Below are positions 10,701-19,584 of a stretch of 36,410 nucleotides of DNA, piece by piece; within the stretch, counting starts at the first letter, position 1; each line of letters opens with the position of its first letter. A model generated the notes under the pieces. It was not told the origin of the DNA. It saw only the letters and a list, made by a program, of their open reading frames with translations, and did no database searches. Origin of the DNA: Candidatus Delongbacteria bacterium. Its GTDB lineage: Bacteria; UBA4055. The translations under genes were made by a program, and so were the position numbers. The stretch covers positions 1 to 36,410 of the forward strand of contig JAQIDB010000088.1 in NCBI GenBank assembly GCA_027858225.1, in the 5' to 3' direction.

Positions 10701-11213
10701 CAATCTGATATGGGTATGCCAAAAAGTGGTTCTGAAGGAAATCCCGGTGAGAGTGGCAGTCCAGGAGAAACTGGAAGTCCTGGTTCTCCTGGTAATCAAG
10801 GTGCTCCTGGAAACCAAGGGAAAAATGGAAAGGGCGGAAAGGGGAATAACCCTGACCCAAATTCTGGTAATAATTCTATGAATTCAGGTTTGGGTAAAAA
10901 ACTTGGTAATATTGGCAAATCTATGAATGAAGTATCTAATGATTTAAAAAATAAAAAATTGGATAAATCAACCTTAAAAAAACAAAAGCAGATCCTAAAT
11001 AAATTGCTCGATGCAATTGAATCTGTCAAAAGAGAAAAATACTCAAGAAAAAGGGAAAGTAAAGGAAGTAGTAAGTTTGCGATTGATCCTGGTCAATTAG
11101 ATATAAATATTGAGAATACTCTCAGAGAAAATCTTATAAGGTCTTTGAAAGATGATTATAGCAACGATTATAAAATTAAAATAAAGAAGTATTTTAGAGA
11201 GTTGGAATATTAA
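7710..11213 (+). CDS. Large DUF4175-like membrane-anchored coiled-coil protein
   Basis: This 1167-aa protein has two N-terminal membrane segments (about 25-50 and 55-78) and a third near 150-170. A beta-rich Ig-like region follows (about 200-510), then a long charged coiled coil (about 520-850). A Met/Gln-rich part leads into a collagen-like Gly-X-X stretch around 1008-1050 with GSPGETGSPG-type repeats. The C-terminus is Lys-rich. The arrangement resembles DUF4175-family proteins of Bacteroidota and relatives, whose function is not established; this family call is from architecture only. It starts 55 bases after the kinase gene and ends next to the nucleotidase-like gene, so probably belongs to the same transcript. 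A structural or envelope-tethering role is a guess. Confidence 0.65.
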   Translation: MKFNEIFKKRTNHLTRSIISKEIIDVVFRLLLALLISLLILSVIELSYNMDSIYRTTIMVIYMFIIAIFSIRVITRFFRNNIQYFNPDRTKFISLDRQYPKLKFLFIHDLLQVKEHFKSDDHSIIDNAISLNASKFNSYNSPKIFKNRYILKNIILPVILIIFMVIPYKHLPIKNSFFRLINFNTEFKNPSTHEMFLINKNFTIIQGNEANISCKISGMLPDQVQIHKRPVGSEIFSSVNVSLLDSTAVYNDSPLQNYYYFFSSEESHSDTGFVKVLKRPEISSFKIRIDYPAYTKLKSEYYQDFIGLITVLKGSNVTFDIEPSNELDSLKILYKHKKDFFSEKLEKNKTTFKYKTKMYKDTEFYFKLYYSSDSLLISNNNPIVYKANILNDSYPIVNLILPDDNFQLGENLEFPIFATAFDDFSIKNISLYSRKILAFSTFDSKDNSRFISEKISFEQKSDGVCVVNTLKIIEGLNLLPDDKVEIFIRAYDNDNISGPKFTDSKHLFLIVPSLEQLFEETASNYETQNKAIKSEILRNSKIREDIEELTQKLRKENVVEWQDRKDINKIADEQNKMLDNIKNVEQQIQKNIDLLDKNTMLSTETMKKYKELQKMVGELLTKDMKEKLEKLSELSKSTELDKNKMNELLEGFEEQQEEFQKGLDKTLEILQQIKQEYQLDKLIKLSEEMIKEQNIINDQIPELSDIEKQLVDKEGKIEDSFNLLKNEVHSLKNEMKDSNVKQELENLVNDVSSEKIPDEFTDMKENLNLSDKEKAGESGENLRNDFLGIKNSLTDIKDKIVEEKKDEISKELDIIISELLFISNEIEKLKNFSNKLAYNSSHAVELIKRNAGIEKLFKDINPKIFSVAKKTFFVDNQVIAKVGRILEQFDTISRILENRHFSVSTDRHKYIMGTVNQLIVLLDKAKDEMNNSKSASGLEEMLKKMEEMAAMQAALNSESQNAMQGDQSGQNSMSKMQEMMNKLAQEQSQLSEALSQMQSDMGMPKSGSEGNPGESGSPGETGSPGSPGNQGAPGNQGKNGKGGKGNNPDPNSGNNSMNSGLGKKLGNIGKSMNEVSNDLKNKKLDKSTLKKQKQILNKLLDAIESVKREKYSRKRESKGSSKFAIDPGQLDINIENTLRENLIRSLKDDYSNDYKIKIKKYFRELEY

Positions 11214-11227
11214 AAATGGGAGGAATT

Positions 11228-12769
11228 ATGAAAAAGTATATTTTTCTTTTATTCGTTTTATTTGTTTTCCTATCATGTTCGAAAATTGATAGTAGTACGT
11301 ACACAATATTATCCGTAAATTCTATGAACGGTCAAATTTTTCCAAAAGAAAAAAATGGATTAAAGACTGGAGGTTTTAGTTTATTATCTTCTAAGGTAAA
11401 AGAGATTAGAAATGATAAAAGAAATGGCAAAGTGCTATTATTTGGAAATTCAAACTTTATTTATGGCAAAGTTGAAGCTTATTTTACTTCTGGAAAAGCT
11501 GTAATAAGCCTAATGAATGAACTTAATTTCAATGGCTTGGTCATAGGTCATAGAGAATTCTATTTTGGTCTTGATGTATTGGAATCTTTATCAAAAAAGG
11601 CAAATTTCCCACTTCTTTCTGCAAATATTGTTAAAAAAGATAGCAGTAGATTTGATTTTATAAAACCATACGTTATTTTGCCTGATAAAAAAATAGCTAT
11701 TATTGGTATTAGTTCATCAAAGATAATGAGAGCTAATCTGGAAAAAGATGTAAATAAACTATTACTCTTGGATCCTATTGATACAGTGACAAAATATGTT
11801 AGAATATTAAAAAAGAAAGGTATAGAAAGAATCATCGCAATTGGTGATTTTAAGTGTATCGTAGGTCCCGTTTCTTCGGATTACCATTATCAATTCTATG
11901 AAATGATTAAAGATTCTGAGATTGATACTTTTATTGGTACTTCAAGTAAAGAAGCAAGAAATGATCCTGACTGCATATGTAATACAAGTAAAACAGTAAA
12001 GCTTATTTCTTCAGATATAAACGGAGAAGAACTATTACTTTATAGATTCCAAAATGGATCTGATCAGGATTTTTCTGAGATATATTGGATCAATTCAGAT
12101 AGTATTGATCCAGATAACGAAATATCAAAAACTCTTCACAATTTAAACGAATTGGTTAATGAAACAGCCGGAGAAATACTTGGATATTCAGAAAATAATA
12201 TTAAACATTTAGAAGGTGGTATTTTTAGTAAAGAATCTTACTTGGGAGATTTCATAAGTGACGTCATTCGAGACTATACAAAAACTGATGTAATGTTATT
12301 GAATAGCGGGAAAATACGAAACGGGTTTAAGAAAGGGCCTATAACTTTAATGGATCTATATAACGTTTTGCCATATGAGGGAACTATTGTAAAAGTATCT
12401 TTAACCGGCAAACAATTACTCAGAATTCTTGAAAGTAGCTGTTCCCTAAAAATGAGTAAAAGTTTCTTGCAAGTATCAGGTATTAGGTTTAAATTCGATT
12501 TAAGTAAAGAAGTCTCAAAGAGAGTAATTCAAGATAGTGTGACGATCAATGGAGAAAAATTGAATTTGGATAAAAAATACTCAGTTGCTTTAACAAAGTA
12601 TATTTTTGATGGAGGGGACCAATATATAGAGTTCACAGATATGAATGTGGAGCTTGAAATGGTATTTCAAAAGCAGATGAGAGAAATCCTTAAACAACAT
12701 ATTAAACTAATTAAAATTGTAAAAACACATCGAAACGGTAGAATAGTAGAAGTTAATGAAACCTTATAA
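11228..12769 (+). CDS. 5'-nucleotidase/UshA-like lipoprotein lacking catalytic residues
   Basis: The start at 11228 is chosen because a GGGAGGA SD lies just before it. The 513-aa product begins with a lipoprotein signal ending FLSC (Cys17). The N-terminal half follows the metallophosphoesterase fold of UshA, but every metal and catalytic motif is altered. The D-x-H motif reads NSMN (31-34), the GD motif reads GN (73-74), GNHEF reads GHREF (107-111), and the later His positions read AIGDFK and GTSSKE. The C-terminal substrate domain is well kept: the segment from YLGDFISDVIRDY through LNSGKIR and VLPYEGTIVKVSLTG, and GGDQY near the end. It therefore looks like a pseudo-enzyme that may bind rather than hydrolyse nucleotides or a protein partner. 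It is co-directional with and close to its neighbours. Confidence 0.85.
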   Translation: MKKYIFLLFVLFVFLSCSKIDSSTYTILSVNSMNGQIFPKEKNGLKTGGFSLLSSKVKEIRNDKRNGKVLLFGNSNFIYGKVEAYFTSGKAVISLMNELNFNGLVIGHREFYFGLDVLESLSKKANFPLLSANIVKKDSSRFDFIKPYVILPDKKIAIIGISSSKIMRANLEKDVNKLLLLDPIDTVTKYVRILKKKGIERIIAIGDFKCIVGPVSSDYHYQFYEMIKDSEIDTFIGTSSKEARNDPDCICNTSKTVKLISSDINGEELLLYRFQNGSDQDFSEIYWINSDSIDPDNEISKTLHNLNELVNETAGEILGYSENNIKHLEGGIFSKESYLGDFISDVIRDYTKTDVMLLNSGKIRNGFKKGPITLMDLYNVLPYEGTIVKVSLTGKQLLRILESSCSLKMSKSFLQVSGIRFKFDLSKEVSKRVIQDSVTINGEKLNLDKKYSVALTKYIFDGGDQYIEFTDMNVELEMVFQKQMREILKQHIKLIKIVKTHRNGRIVEVNETL

Positions 12770-12787
12770 TAATTTGAGATCTGATAA

Positions 12788-15385
12788 ATGCTACGACTGA
12801 TAAAAAAAAGATTGTTTTATAAGCTATTCTTTATTTTTTTCATTGCGATCATACTTCCTACTGGGGTTGCTACATTTTTTGTTTTTAATCACTTAGAAGA
12901 TAAATATTGTGAGAATATTGAATCCTCACTTGGCTGGGGTAAAAATTATGTTCTCGCAAATTTTTCTAACGAGCTCAAGCTACTAAAAGCAAGTATGTTA
13001 AAAATGAAAAACGATTCGAAGTTCATAAATTCATTAACAAACGAACTTCATAACAATGACTTGATTCAAATATCACTATATCATATGCTAGCAGAGAATG
13101 ATTTGGATTTTATTTACATATATGATAATAACGACAGTATTTTGTATCAGACTGGTAAATTTATACAAATCACGAATGAGTTTTTAGAAAAGAAAAACAC
13201 CAATCCTGAAATAAGTTACTTTAACTCCAAGTTCATTACTCAGGTAAAAATAGACCTTAAAGTAGGTAGAAAAAAAGACGAAAACATTACTATTCTATTT
13301 GGTAAGATACTTTCTGAGCAAATGTTATACGATTTAAGTAATATTATGGAATTGGATTTTGTTCTTCTAAAGAAAAGTAATGAAAGGCAGATCAATGTTT
13401 ATTCGACATTATTTGATGATTATGGTCGAAATCTAAGAAAAGGATTTATTAAGGTGGATAATTCTGATTACTTGAACCCAATGGATGTTATTGATGTTTT
13501 AGGAGTAAAGTATCATGCGTCAGTTTTTTCACTTCTTTCTTTCGATGAAAAACACTATGGTATGATACTAGCTAAAGATGACATGGTGTATCTTAATCGA
13601 GTAAAATTCTATCTAACTATTTTCTTTCTTGGATTAACATTTTTAATTTTACTGAGTATGATTTTTATTCGATTTAAATTGATAATGCCAATTATTCGAT
13701 TATTAAATAGCATTCAAGAAACATCGGTACAAATCGAGAATGAAAGACCTATAGAAAAGATTGTTGTAAATACTTCGGATGAGATATTTTTGCTGTCAGA
13801 AGCTTACAATGATATGGCTTCAAATCTTGGTCAGAGTTTTTCCAAAGTAAAATATTTACAAAATTATTTATTAAATATAATTGAATCTATGCCATCTTCG
13901 TTAATTGCTTTAGATAAAGTGGGAATGATCACTCAATGGAACCAATCAGCTGTAGATTTTACAGGTGTGACAAAGAATGATGCAAAAGGTAAAATTATTT
14001 GGGAGTTACTACCAGATCTTGGTATTGATAAGAGTACATTGGCATCTTTACACGAAGAAAAAAATCAGAAAGAGTATTACAAAGAATCAATATGGAGCGG
14101 TGAGAAAAGAAATTTAAATATTCACGTATTTCCATTAGTTGCTAACGGTATACAGGGGAATGTGATAAGAATAGACGATATTACAGATGTTAAGAATAAG
14201 GAGCAACAACTTCTTCAGGCTCAGAAAATGGAGACGATAGGTACCTTAGCAGGAGGGATAGCCCATGATTTTAATAACATATTAAGTGGAATTGTAGGTG
14301 CAATTTCAATATTGAATTATAAACTCAATAAAAACGAAGAATTATCGAAAGAACTTTTGAAAGAATACTTGGATATTATGGAAGAATCGGGTAAAAGAGC
14401 AGGAGATATAGTTCAAAGGTTACTTACTCTATCAAAAAAACAGACTACTAATTTGGAGCCTGTGAATATAACCGAAGTGATCGATCATGTTGAGAAAATA
14501 TGTTTGAATAGTTTTGATAAGCGTATTGAAATGAAGAAAATAGATACGAAAAATAATGCTTTCATTTTTGCTGATTTCACACAAATCGAACAATTATTAT
14601 TAAATTTAAGCATAAATGCATCTCATGCAATGACAATAATGAGAGGTGAGCATGAGAAACAGGGTGGAATATTGACTTTCAAAATCAATGAGAACGTTGA
14701 GATTCAAGAAATTAGCAAATTTATTGATGTGCCAACAGATCAGAAATTTATCAAAATAACTGTTCAAGATACAGGTATAGGTATGGGGCGCGATACTGTC
14801 AAGCAAATCTATGAACCTTTCTTTACAACAAAGAAGACAGAACTTGGTACGGGATTAGGGCTAACGATGGTTTATAACATTGTGAATCAGTTTAATGGTT
14901 TTATTGATGTAGAATCTACTCCGGATCAAGGGACAATTTTTAGCGTGTATTTCCCAAAGTATGATTCTTCGGCAGGTATAAAAAATATAGATAATGATCT
15001 GCACTTAACAAAAGGTTCAGGTTTGATATTAGTAATAGATGACGAACTGGTTTTAAGAGAATTATCTACTTCGATGTTAACTCAATGCGGTTATGAGGTT
15101 ATTACTGCCTGTGATGGTGCAGAGGGGCTAAAACTTTATCAAGAGAAGCACTCCCAAATATCTGCAGTTATTCTCGATATGGTAATGCCTAAAATGAACG
15201 GAAAAGAAACCTATATTGAATTGAAGAAAATAAATCCTGATATAAAAGTGTTATTAGCATCTGGTTTTACGAGAGATGACAGAGTTGAAGAAGTCCTTGA
15301 CCTCGGTGTAACAGATTTTGTTCAAAAGCCTTATACCATTTTTGAACTTTCAGAAATAATATATAAAATCATAAACGGAGATTAG
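12788..15385 (+). CDS. Hybrid sensor histidine kinase with C-terminal receiver domain
   Basis: This 865-aa inner-membrane sensor has TM1 at about 12-32, an extracytoplasmic sensing region to about 270, and TM2 at 271-295. Then come HAMP, a PAS domain (about 365-460) and a HisKA domain with the phospho-acceptor His493 in AGGIAHDFNN. The HATPase domain shows an N box (LNLSINASHAM), DTGIGM and GTGLGLTMV. A receiver domain has the acidic pair IDDE, the phospho-acceptor Asp797 in VILDMVMP, and a Lys in QKPY. The kinase should phosphorylate its own receiver; no DNA-binding output lies nearby, so a histidine phosphotransfer protein or partner elsewhere is expected. It begins 18 bases after the nucleotidase-like lipoprotein gene, which might feed it an envelope signal (inference). 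Confidence 0.93.
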   Translation: MLRLIKKRLFYKLFFIFFIAIILPTGVATFFVFNHLEDKYCENIESSLGWGKNYVLANFSNELKLLKASMLKMKNDSKFINSLTNELHNNDLIQISLYHMLAENDLDFIYIYDNNDSILYQTGKFIQITNEFLEKKNTNPEISYFNSKFITQVKIDLKVGRKKDENITILFGKILSEQMLYDLSNIMELDFVLLKKSNERQINVYSTLFDDYGRNLRKGFIKVDNSDYLNPMDVIDVLGVKYHASVFSLLSFDEKHYGMILAKDDMVYLNRVKFYLTIFFLGLTFLILLSMIFIRFKLIMPIIRLLNSIQETSVQIENERPIEKIVVNTSDEIFLLSEAYNDMASNLGQSFSKVKYLQNYLLNIIESMPSSLIALDKVGMITQWNQSAVDFTGVTKNDAKGKIIWELLPDLGIDKSTLASLHEEKNQKEYYKESIWSGEKRNLNIHVFPLVANGIQGNVIRIDDITDVKNKEQQLLQAQKMETIGTLAGGIAHDFNNILSGIVGAISILNYKLNKNEELSKELLKEYLDIMEESGKRAGDIVQRLLTLSKKQTTNLEPVNITEVIDHVEKICLNSFDKRIEMKKIDTKNNAFIFADFTQIEQLLLNLSINASHAMTIMRGEHEKQGGILTFKINENVEIQEISKFIDVPTDQKFIKITVQDTGIGMGRDTVKQIYEPFFTTKKTELGTGLGLTMVYNIVNQFNGFIDVESTPDQGTIFSVYFPKYDSSAGIKNIDNDLHLTKGSGLILVIDDELVLRELSTSMLTQCGYEVITACDGAEGLKLYQEKHSQISAVILDMVMPKMNGKETYIELKKINPDIKVLLASGFTRDDRVEEVLDLGVTDFVQKPYTIFELSEIIYKIINGD

Positions 15386-15404
15386 TCACCTGAAAAGAGA
15401 AAGA

Positions 15405-16268
15405 TTGCCAGATTGGATTAAAATAGATTTCAAGCATGATCCTACAGTTCTGAAGTTAAAAAAAGACTTGAAATTCAGAAAATTGTTTACTGTTTGTGAG
15501 GAAGCTCGTTGTCCTAATCTATCAGAATGTTTTGGAATAAAGAAAACAGCGACCTTCATGATACTAGGAAGGAATTGTACTCGTAATTGCGCTTTTTGCA
15601 ATATTGGAAATATAGGAGATCCTACACCTATTGATCTGAATGAGCCTAGAAATATAGCTGAAATGACCAAAGAATTAGAATTGAAACATGTTGTAATTAC
15701 TTCTGTTACAAGAGATGATCTTGAGGATGGTGGATCCGAACAATTTGTAAGGGTAATAAAAGAGATAAGAGATTTGACTAATGCCACTATTGAAGTTTTA
15801 ACTCCAGATTTTGAAGGTAAAGAAATTGATAGGCAAAGAGTCTCAATCGCAAAACCTGAAATATATAATCACAATGTTGAAACTGTTCCTGAGTTGTATG
15901 ATATTATAAGACCCCAAGCTATTTATAAAAGATCGATTGAGTTTTTAAAAGGGATCAAAAAGGATGATCCTACGATATTGACAAAGTCAGGCATAATGGT
16001 TGGGTTAGGTGAAACTGATGACCAATTGAAGAGGCTGTTAGACGATGTTGTAGGTGCTGAAGTTGATATTTTTACTTGCGGTCAATATTTAAGACCTTCA
16101 AAATTAAATTACAAAGTTCAGGAATATAAAACTGAAGAATGGTTTGAGAAATTTAAAGAGATCGCAATAAGCGCAGGGATTAAAAATGTGTATAGTTCTC
16201 CTTTTACGAGAAGTTCATATAATGCAAGTGAGATAATAGACAAAATTAAAAATAATAAGATAAATTAA
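15405..16268 (+). CDS. lipA: Lipoyl synthase
   Basis: This radical-SAM enzyme inserts two sulfurs into protein-bound octanoyl groups to make lipoyl cofactors. The 287 residues counted from the TTG at 15405 show the LipA-specific cysteines C31, C36 and C42 for the auxiliary 4Fe-4S cluster. The radical-SAM triad is C58, C62 and C65 (CTRNCAFC), and the C-terminal RSSY (269-272) supplies the serine ligand. The true start may be a CTG at 15390: GGAG lies 9 bases before it, and the added KRERLPDW matches the usual arginine before LP-W in LipA. The gene follows the histidine kinase stop almost directly. No lipB or lplA is in the window. Confidence 0.96.
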   Translation: MPDWIKIDFKHDPTVLKLKKDLKFRKLFTVCEEARCPNLSECFGIKKTATFMILGRNCTRNCAFCNIGNIGDPTPIDLNEPRNIAEMTKELELKHVVITSVTRDDLEDGGSEQFVRVIKEIRDLTNATIEVLTPDFEGKEIDRQRVSIAKPEIYNHNVETVPELYDIIRPQAIYKRSIEFLKGIKKDDPTILTKSGIMVGLGETDDQLKRLLDDVVGAEVDIFTCGQYLRPSKLNYKVQEYKTEEWFEKFKEIAISAGIKNVYSSPFTRSSYNASEIIDKIKNNKIN

Positions 16269-16281
16269 ATTTAGGGATAGA

Positions 16282-17280
16282 ATGAACATTAATGAAAACT
16301 ATGTTCCTTTTTGGATGAAAGGCAATGAGAATTCAATTGCAATATACTCATCGGTTAAATGTGTCAGGAATTTTAATAATATAATTTTTCCTGCTAACAA
16401 AAAGCAATTTAATCCGGTAGCAGTAATTAAATTAGTTGATGATATATTGTCAGAATCTATATTGGATGAAACTATTTTTAAAATTAATTTACATGAGCTT
16501 TCAATTTCAGAGTTGGCGATGATGCAAAAAGTTAGGATATTACCTAATATGAGAATATCAGAGCTAAAGAAATTGACTTTATACACTTACAAAACAGGAA
16601 AAGTTTTTTTGTTACTGAATTATAAAGATCATTTAACTTTTTATTCTTTCGCCCAAGGAGCTCAGATTAAAAAAGCATATAACATTCTAAAGAAATTTGT
16701 TGGGTTATTTTATGATAAATCTTTTGCAAAGGATGAGAATAATAGATATTTAACTTCTTCGATAGAATATTATGGAACTGGAATTAAATGTTTCTCAGCA
16801 TTAACTTTACCAAGTCTTAGGATAAAAAACAAGCTTCCTGATATTGTTTCTTCATTATCTCAAAATGGATATTCACATAAGAAATATTTTGGTTTTGGTA
16901 GTAATCTTGATGATTTGATTGTAATAATGAATAAAGACTCACTGGCAATATCTGAGGAAGAGATTGTAAATAATTTTGATAAATTTCTTAAGTTATTATA
17001 CGAAGAGACATTAAAATATCCACTAAGCAACAGTGAATTAAATAGTTTGCAGCTTAAAATGGATAGATTATTAAAAACGGAATTTTTAACTTTTAAAAGC
17101 TTTTTGGAAGCTTATTATATTGTTACATTACTCATAGAAAATAAGAAGTTAGAAAAAATAAGAATTTCGGAGTTGAATAAAACACTTTCAATTCTTATAA
17201 TTAATCTACCTAAAGTAGTTCACACTGCGAGGGTAACAAAAAAGTTATTAAAAAAGTTTATAAGAAAACTAAACTTGTAA
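16282..17280 (+). CDS. McsB-like protein arginine kinase homologue, apparently catalytically inactive
   Basis: This 332-aa protein aligns by eye with McsB/ATP:guanido phosphotransferases over about 240 residues. It has WMK near the N-terminus, SSVKCVRN (23-30) for SSRIRLARN, NYKDHLTF (113-120) for NEEDHIRI, NRYLTSSIEYYGTGIKCF (154-171) for GYLTSCPTNVGTGLRAS, and YFGFGS (202-207) for IYGEGS. The fold signature is clear, but the arginines that hold ATP phosphates are replaced. SxRxR has become SVKC, R in DHIR is Thr, and R in GTGLR is Lys. The catalytic Glu of NEEDH is Lys and the Cys of CPTN is Ser. I infer a pseudokinase or regulatory remnant. No mcsA or clpC is adjacent. It starts 13 bases after lipA, preceded by AGGGA. 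Confidence 0.72.
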   Translation: MNINENYVPFWMKGNENSIAIYSSVKCVRNFNNIIFPANKKQFNPVAVIKLVDDILSESILDETIFKINLHELSISELAMMQKVRILPNMRISELKKLTLYTYKTGKVFLLLNYKDHLTFYSFAQGAQIKKAYNILKKFVGLFYDKSFAKDENNRYLTSSIEYYGTGIKCFSALTLPSLRIKNKLPDIVSSLSQNGYSHKKYFGFGSNLDDLIVIMNKDSLAISEEEIVNNFDKFLKLLYEETLKYPLSNSELNSLQLKMDRLLKTEFLTFKSFLEAYYIVTLLIENKKLEKIRISELNKTLSILIINLPKVVHTARVTKKLLKKFIRKLNL

Positions 17281-17328
17281 CAGTTATAATCGATAATTTG
17301 CAAGTTATATAATTTAGGAGGTTTGAAA

Positions 17329-17955
17329 ATGATGTCAATAGCAATATTAATTGTTATGTTTTTCTTGGGTATGGTGGGAAAAAGCAAGGGTGTAGTTAAT
17401 TATAAATTTATGATAGAAAAAATTGTTCTTACACTCTTACTTTCACCTATACTAGCTAATTTTGCCAAAGGGCATCTTATAGCATTGATACCTGAAATGG
17501 CAGCTGCAATAGCTGGAATTATTTTAGGTCTTGTTATTGTGTTTATAATTCTTGGGTTAATTCTTGGGAAAATAGCAAAAATACCAGAATATGAAGATAC
17601 TGGAGCAGATCATACTTGGGGGTTTATTGCCGGAGTCTTAAAGGGATTTGTTTTTATGGCATTTTTAATATTTATGTATGGAATTTCTTTTGCAGATATT
17701 AAACTACCAAGAATGGTAACTCAACAAATGAAGAGCAATTTTATTAATAGTCGAATAGAAAACTCTATAGAATATTATAGAACTTCTATTTATTCTGCTT
17801 ATAAATCCGCTAAATCTGCAGATGTTGGAGAATTATCCGATTCAAGTCAATATACAGATGTTTCAATTACAAGTTATATTCCTTGGGCTGGTAACTATGT
17901 ATCACCACCCGAAGAAACTAAATCAGAGCCTGAAAAAGTAGAGAAAAAGAAATAA
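17329..17955 (+). CDS. CvpA-family membrane protein
   Basis: The start at 17329 is supported by a perfect AGGAGG (17316-17321) 7 bases upstream; an in-frame TTG lies 6 bases earlier and an ATG 3 bases later. The 208-aa product has four hydrophobic segments (about 3-20, 28-50, 57-80 and 100-122). A WGFIAGVLKGFVFM segment before the last helix fits the CvpA (colicin V production) family. The C-terminal 70 residues are soluble and end in a Glu/Lys-rich tail. CvpA proteins are inner-membrane proteins linked to envelope homeostasis, with no defined biochemistry. The gene is 18 bases before eno. Confidence 0.65.
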   Translation: MMSIAILIVMFFLGMVGKSKGVVNYKFMIEKIVLTLLLSPILANFAKGHLIALIPEMAAAIAGIILGLVIVFIILGLILGKIAKIPEYEDTGADHTWGFIAGVLKGFVFMAFLIFMYGISFADIKLPRMVTQQMKSNFINSRIENSIEYYRTSIYSAYKSAKSADVGELSDSSQYTDVSITSYIPWAGNYVSPPEETKSEPEKVEKKK

Positions 17956-19287
<1,332 letters not shown>

Positions 19288-19307
19288 ATTAAAATAGGGG
19301 TTGGAAA

Positions 19308-19547
19308 ATGGCTGAACTAAAATATGATGTTAAGAAGAATCTTGGTGTTTTAGGCGGAGAAATAAACGGTTGGAGTAAAAAGATCAATCTTATTAGCTGG
19401 AATGAAAGAAAAGCTAAAGCTGATATAAGAGATTGGGATGCATCGAATGAAAAGATGAGAAAGGGTATAACTTTGACTAAAGCTGAATTAATCGATCTTA
19501 AAAAAATATTACTTGAAACAGATCTTGAAAGTTTGGATATGGCGTAG
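19308..19547 (+). CDS. PC4/YdbC-family ssDNA-binding protein
   Basis: This 79-aa protein matches the small bacterial YdbC family, related to the eukaryotic coactivator PC4, which binds single-stranded nucleic acid as a dimer. Shared features are the LGVLGGEINGWSKKINLISWN strand-turn-strand core, the D-IRDWD segment, the EKMRKGITLTKAEL segment and a C-terminal helix. Length matches the family (about 75). A GGGG-containing SD lies before the ATG. It is the last gene of the plus-strand run, 20 bases after eno, and is followed by a strong terminator. Confidence 0.82.
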   Translation: MAELKYDVKKNLGVLGGEINGWSKKINLISWNERKAKADIRDWDASNEKMRKGITLTKAELIDLKKILLETDLESLDMA

Positions 19548-19557
19548 TAAAATATTT

Positions 19558-19584
19558 GGAGCGAATTCTTTCGCTCCTTTTTTT
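19558..19584 (+). terminator. Rho-independent terminator after the eno operon
   Basis: A perfect 8-bp stem GGAGCGAA/TTCGCTCC with a TTCT loop is followed by seven T. It ends the plus-strand run. The stop codon of the convergent rsmB gene overlaps its T tract, and the hairpin could also stop minus-strand transcripts, though the minus-strand T run is weaker. Confidence 0.92.

Noticed and set aside
10624-11029. Proline/phenylalanine-rich minus-strand frames
   Set aside because: They arise from reading the collagen-like Gly-X-X coding DNA backwards; no SD or family features.
16282-17280. Creatine/arginine kinase of metabolite type
   Set aside because: The alignment by eye follows bacterial McsB rather than metabolite guanido kinases, and the active-site residues are missing.
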